From the NCBI GenBank assembly GCA_015520875.1, contig WAPD01000032.1, positions 1 through 5,142 of the forward strand: 5,142 nucleotides of DNA. Direction: 5' to 3'. Shown here piece by piece: positions 4,804 to 5,142 of this stretch. The stretch comes from Microcaldota archaeon. Its GTDB lineage: Archaea; Micrarchaeota; Micrarchaeia; Anstonellales; J096. The translations under genes were made by a program, and so were the position numbers. Under the pieces are notes generated by a model, which was given only the letters and a program-made list of their open reading frames with translations, had not been told where the DNA came from and searched no databases. How positions within the stretch are numbered: position 1 is the stretch's first letter; the number at the start of each line of letters is the position of its first letter.

Positions 4804-5142
4804 GCTTTTTTGGTTGTCTTCTTGGGTTTTACCAAAGCATCTCTTATCTCTTTTAGGAGTTTTACTTCTTCGGATTCTTTAGGAGGTTCTGGTGCTTTAG
4901 GCTCCTCTTTCTTCTTTAGTTTATTTGCTATCTTTACAATCATAAACACTGCAAATGCTATTATTAAAAATTCTACCACTACGTTGATAAATTGTCCGTA
5001 TCTTATTGCTACTTCTCCTTCTGCTGTGGTGCTTAAAACTAATTTCAGATTTGAGAAATCAACACCTCCTAATAAAAGACCTATGGGTGGCATGATAACA
5101 TCGTTAACCAGGGATTTTACAACATCCTTAAAAGCCACACCC
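4794..5142 (-). CDS. mscL: Large-conductance mechanosensitive channel MscL, 5' end missing
   Basis: MscL forms a membrane pentamer that opens under extreme membrane tension and releases solutes in hypo-osmotic shock. The visible part contains the end of TM1 with the highly conserved SLVNDVIMPPIGLLLGGVDF block, an extracellular loop, TM2 (FINVVVEFLIIAFAVFMIV), a basic stop-transfer KKKEE segment, and a C-terminal helix (EEVKLLKEIRDAL) like the cytoplasmic bundle of other MscLs, then a Lys-rich tail. The gene is cut by the right edge. The frame stays open through the last bases, and a GTG at 5138 corresponds to an internal Val of TM1 (family pattern G-x-AF-x-x-x-V-x-SLVNDVIMP). About 20-25 N-terminal residues, including the amphipathic helix, should therefore lie outside. 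A hairpin/T-tract at its stop suggests that it ends its transcript. Confidence 0.93.
   Translation of the reverse strand, partial: GVAFKDVVKSLVNDVIMPPIGLLLGGVDFSNLKLVLSTTAEGEVAIRYGQFINVVVEFLIIAFAVFMIVKIANKLKKKEEPKAPEPPKESEEVKLLKEIRDALVKPKKTTKKAGK

Noticed and set aside
5136..5138. GTG as start codon of mscL
   Set aside because: It encodes an internal Val of TM1 by comparison with the family; the frame is open to the window edge, so the true start is outside.

Overview
This AT-rich 5.1 kb window is archaeal, and every gene I can support lies on the minus strand. The tRNA has a typically archaeal 37/38 intron and carries no CCA in the DNA. TATA/BRE-like boxes sit about 25 bases upstream of genes that lack a leader. 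An internal gene has a GGTGAT ribosome binding site. AlaX-M and the Arg codons AGA/AGG fit as well. The protein genes are AT-rich, yet about 19 of the 21 stem pairs of the tRNA are G-C. With the Lys/Glu/Ile-rich proteins, this points to a thermophile. I cannot name the lineage from this window.

Reading in the direction of transcription (high to low coordinates): the window opens inside mscL, which encodes a large-conductance mechanosensitive channel; its first 20-odd codons lie outside. A hairpin plus T-tract closes that gene. Next come a MATE-family exporter and, 4 bases later, a lipoprotein-like three-domain multicopper oxidase with a complete set of copper ligands. A candidate leaderless promoter at the end of the oxidase gene then starts a tight three-gene cluster: a YpgQ-like HD phosphohydrolase, an AlaX-M tRNA-editing enzyme and a putative phosphothreonine lyase-domain (BLES03/DUF1917-type) protein. 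Each junction within this cluster is a 4-base ATGA overlap.

After the cluster there is a short spacer holding a TATA box, then tRNA-Tyr(GUA) with a 12-nt intron. Last is the 5' part (59 codons) of an unrecognised gene with its own clear leaderless promoter; it runs off the left edge.

Functionally the window combines envelope functions (osmotic release channel, drug/metabolite exporter, extracytoplasmic copper oxidase) with a housekeeping cluster for nucleotide clean-up and translation fidelity. The MATE and oxidase genes are probably co-transcribed and may act on related compounds outside the membrane, but that is inference. No insertion sequence, CRISPR array or phage gene is visible, and no stretch longer than 300 bases lacks a gene.
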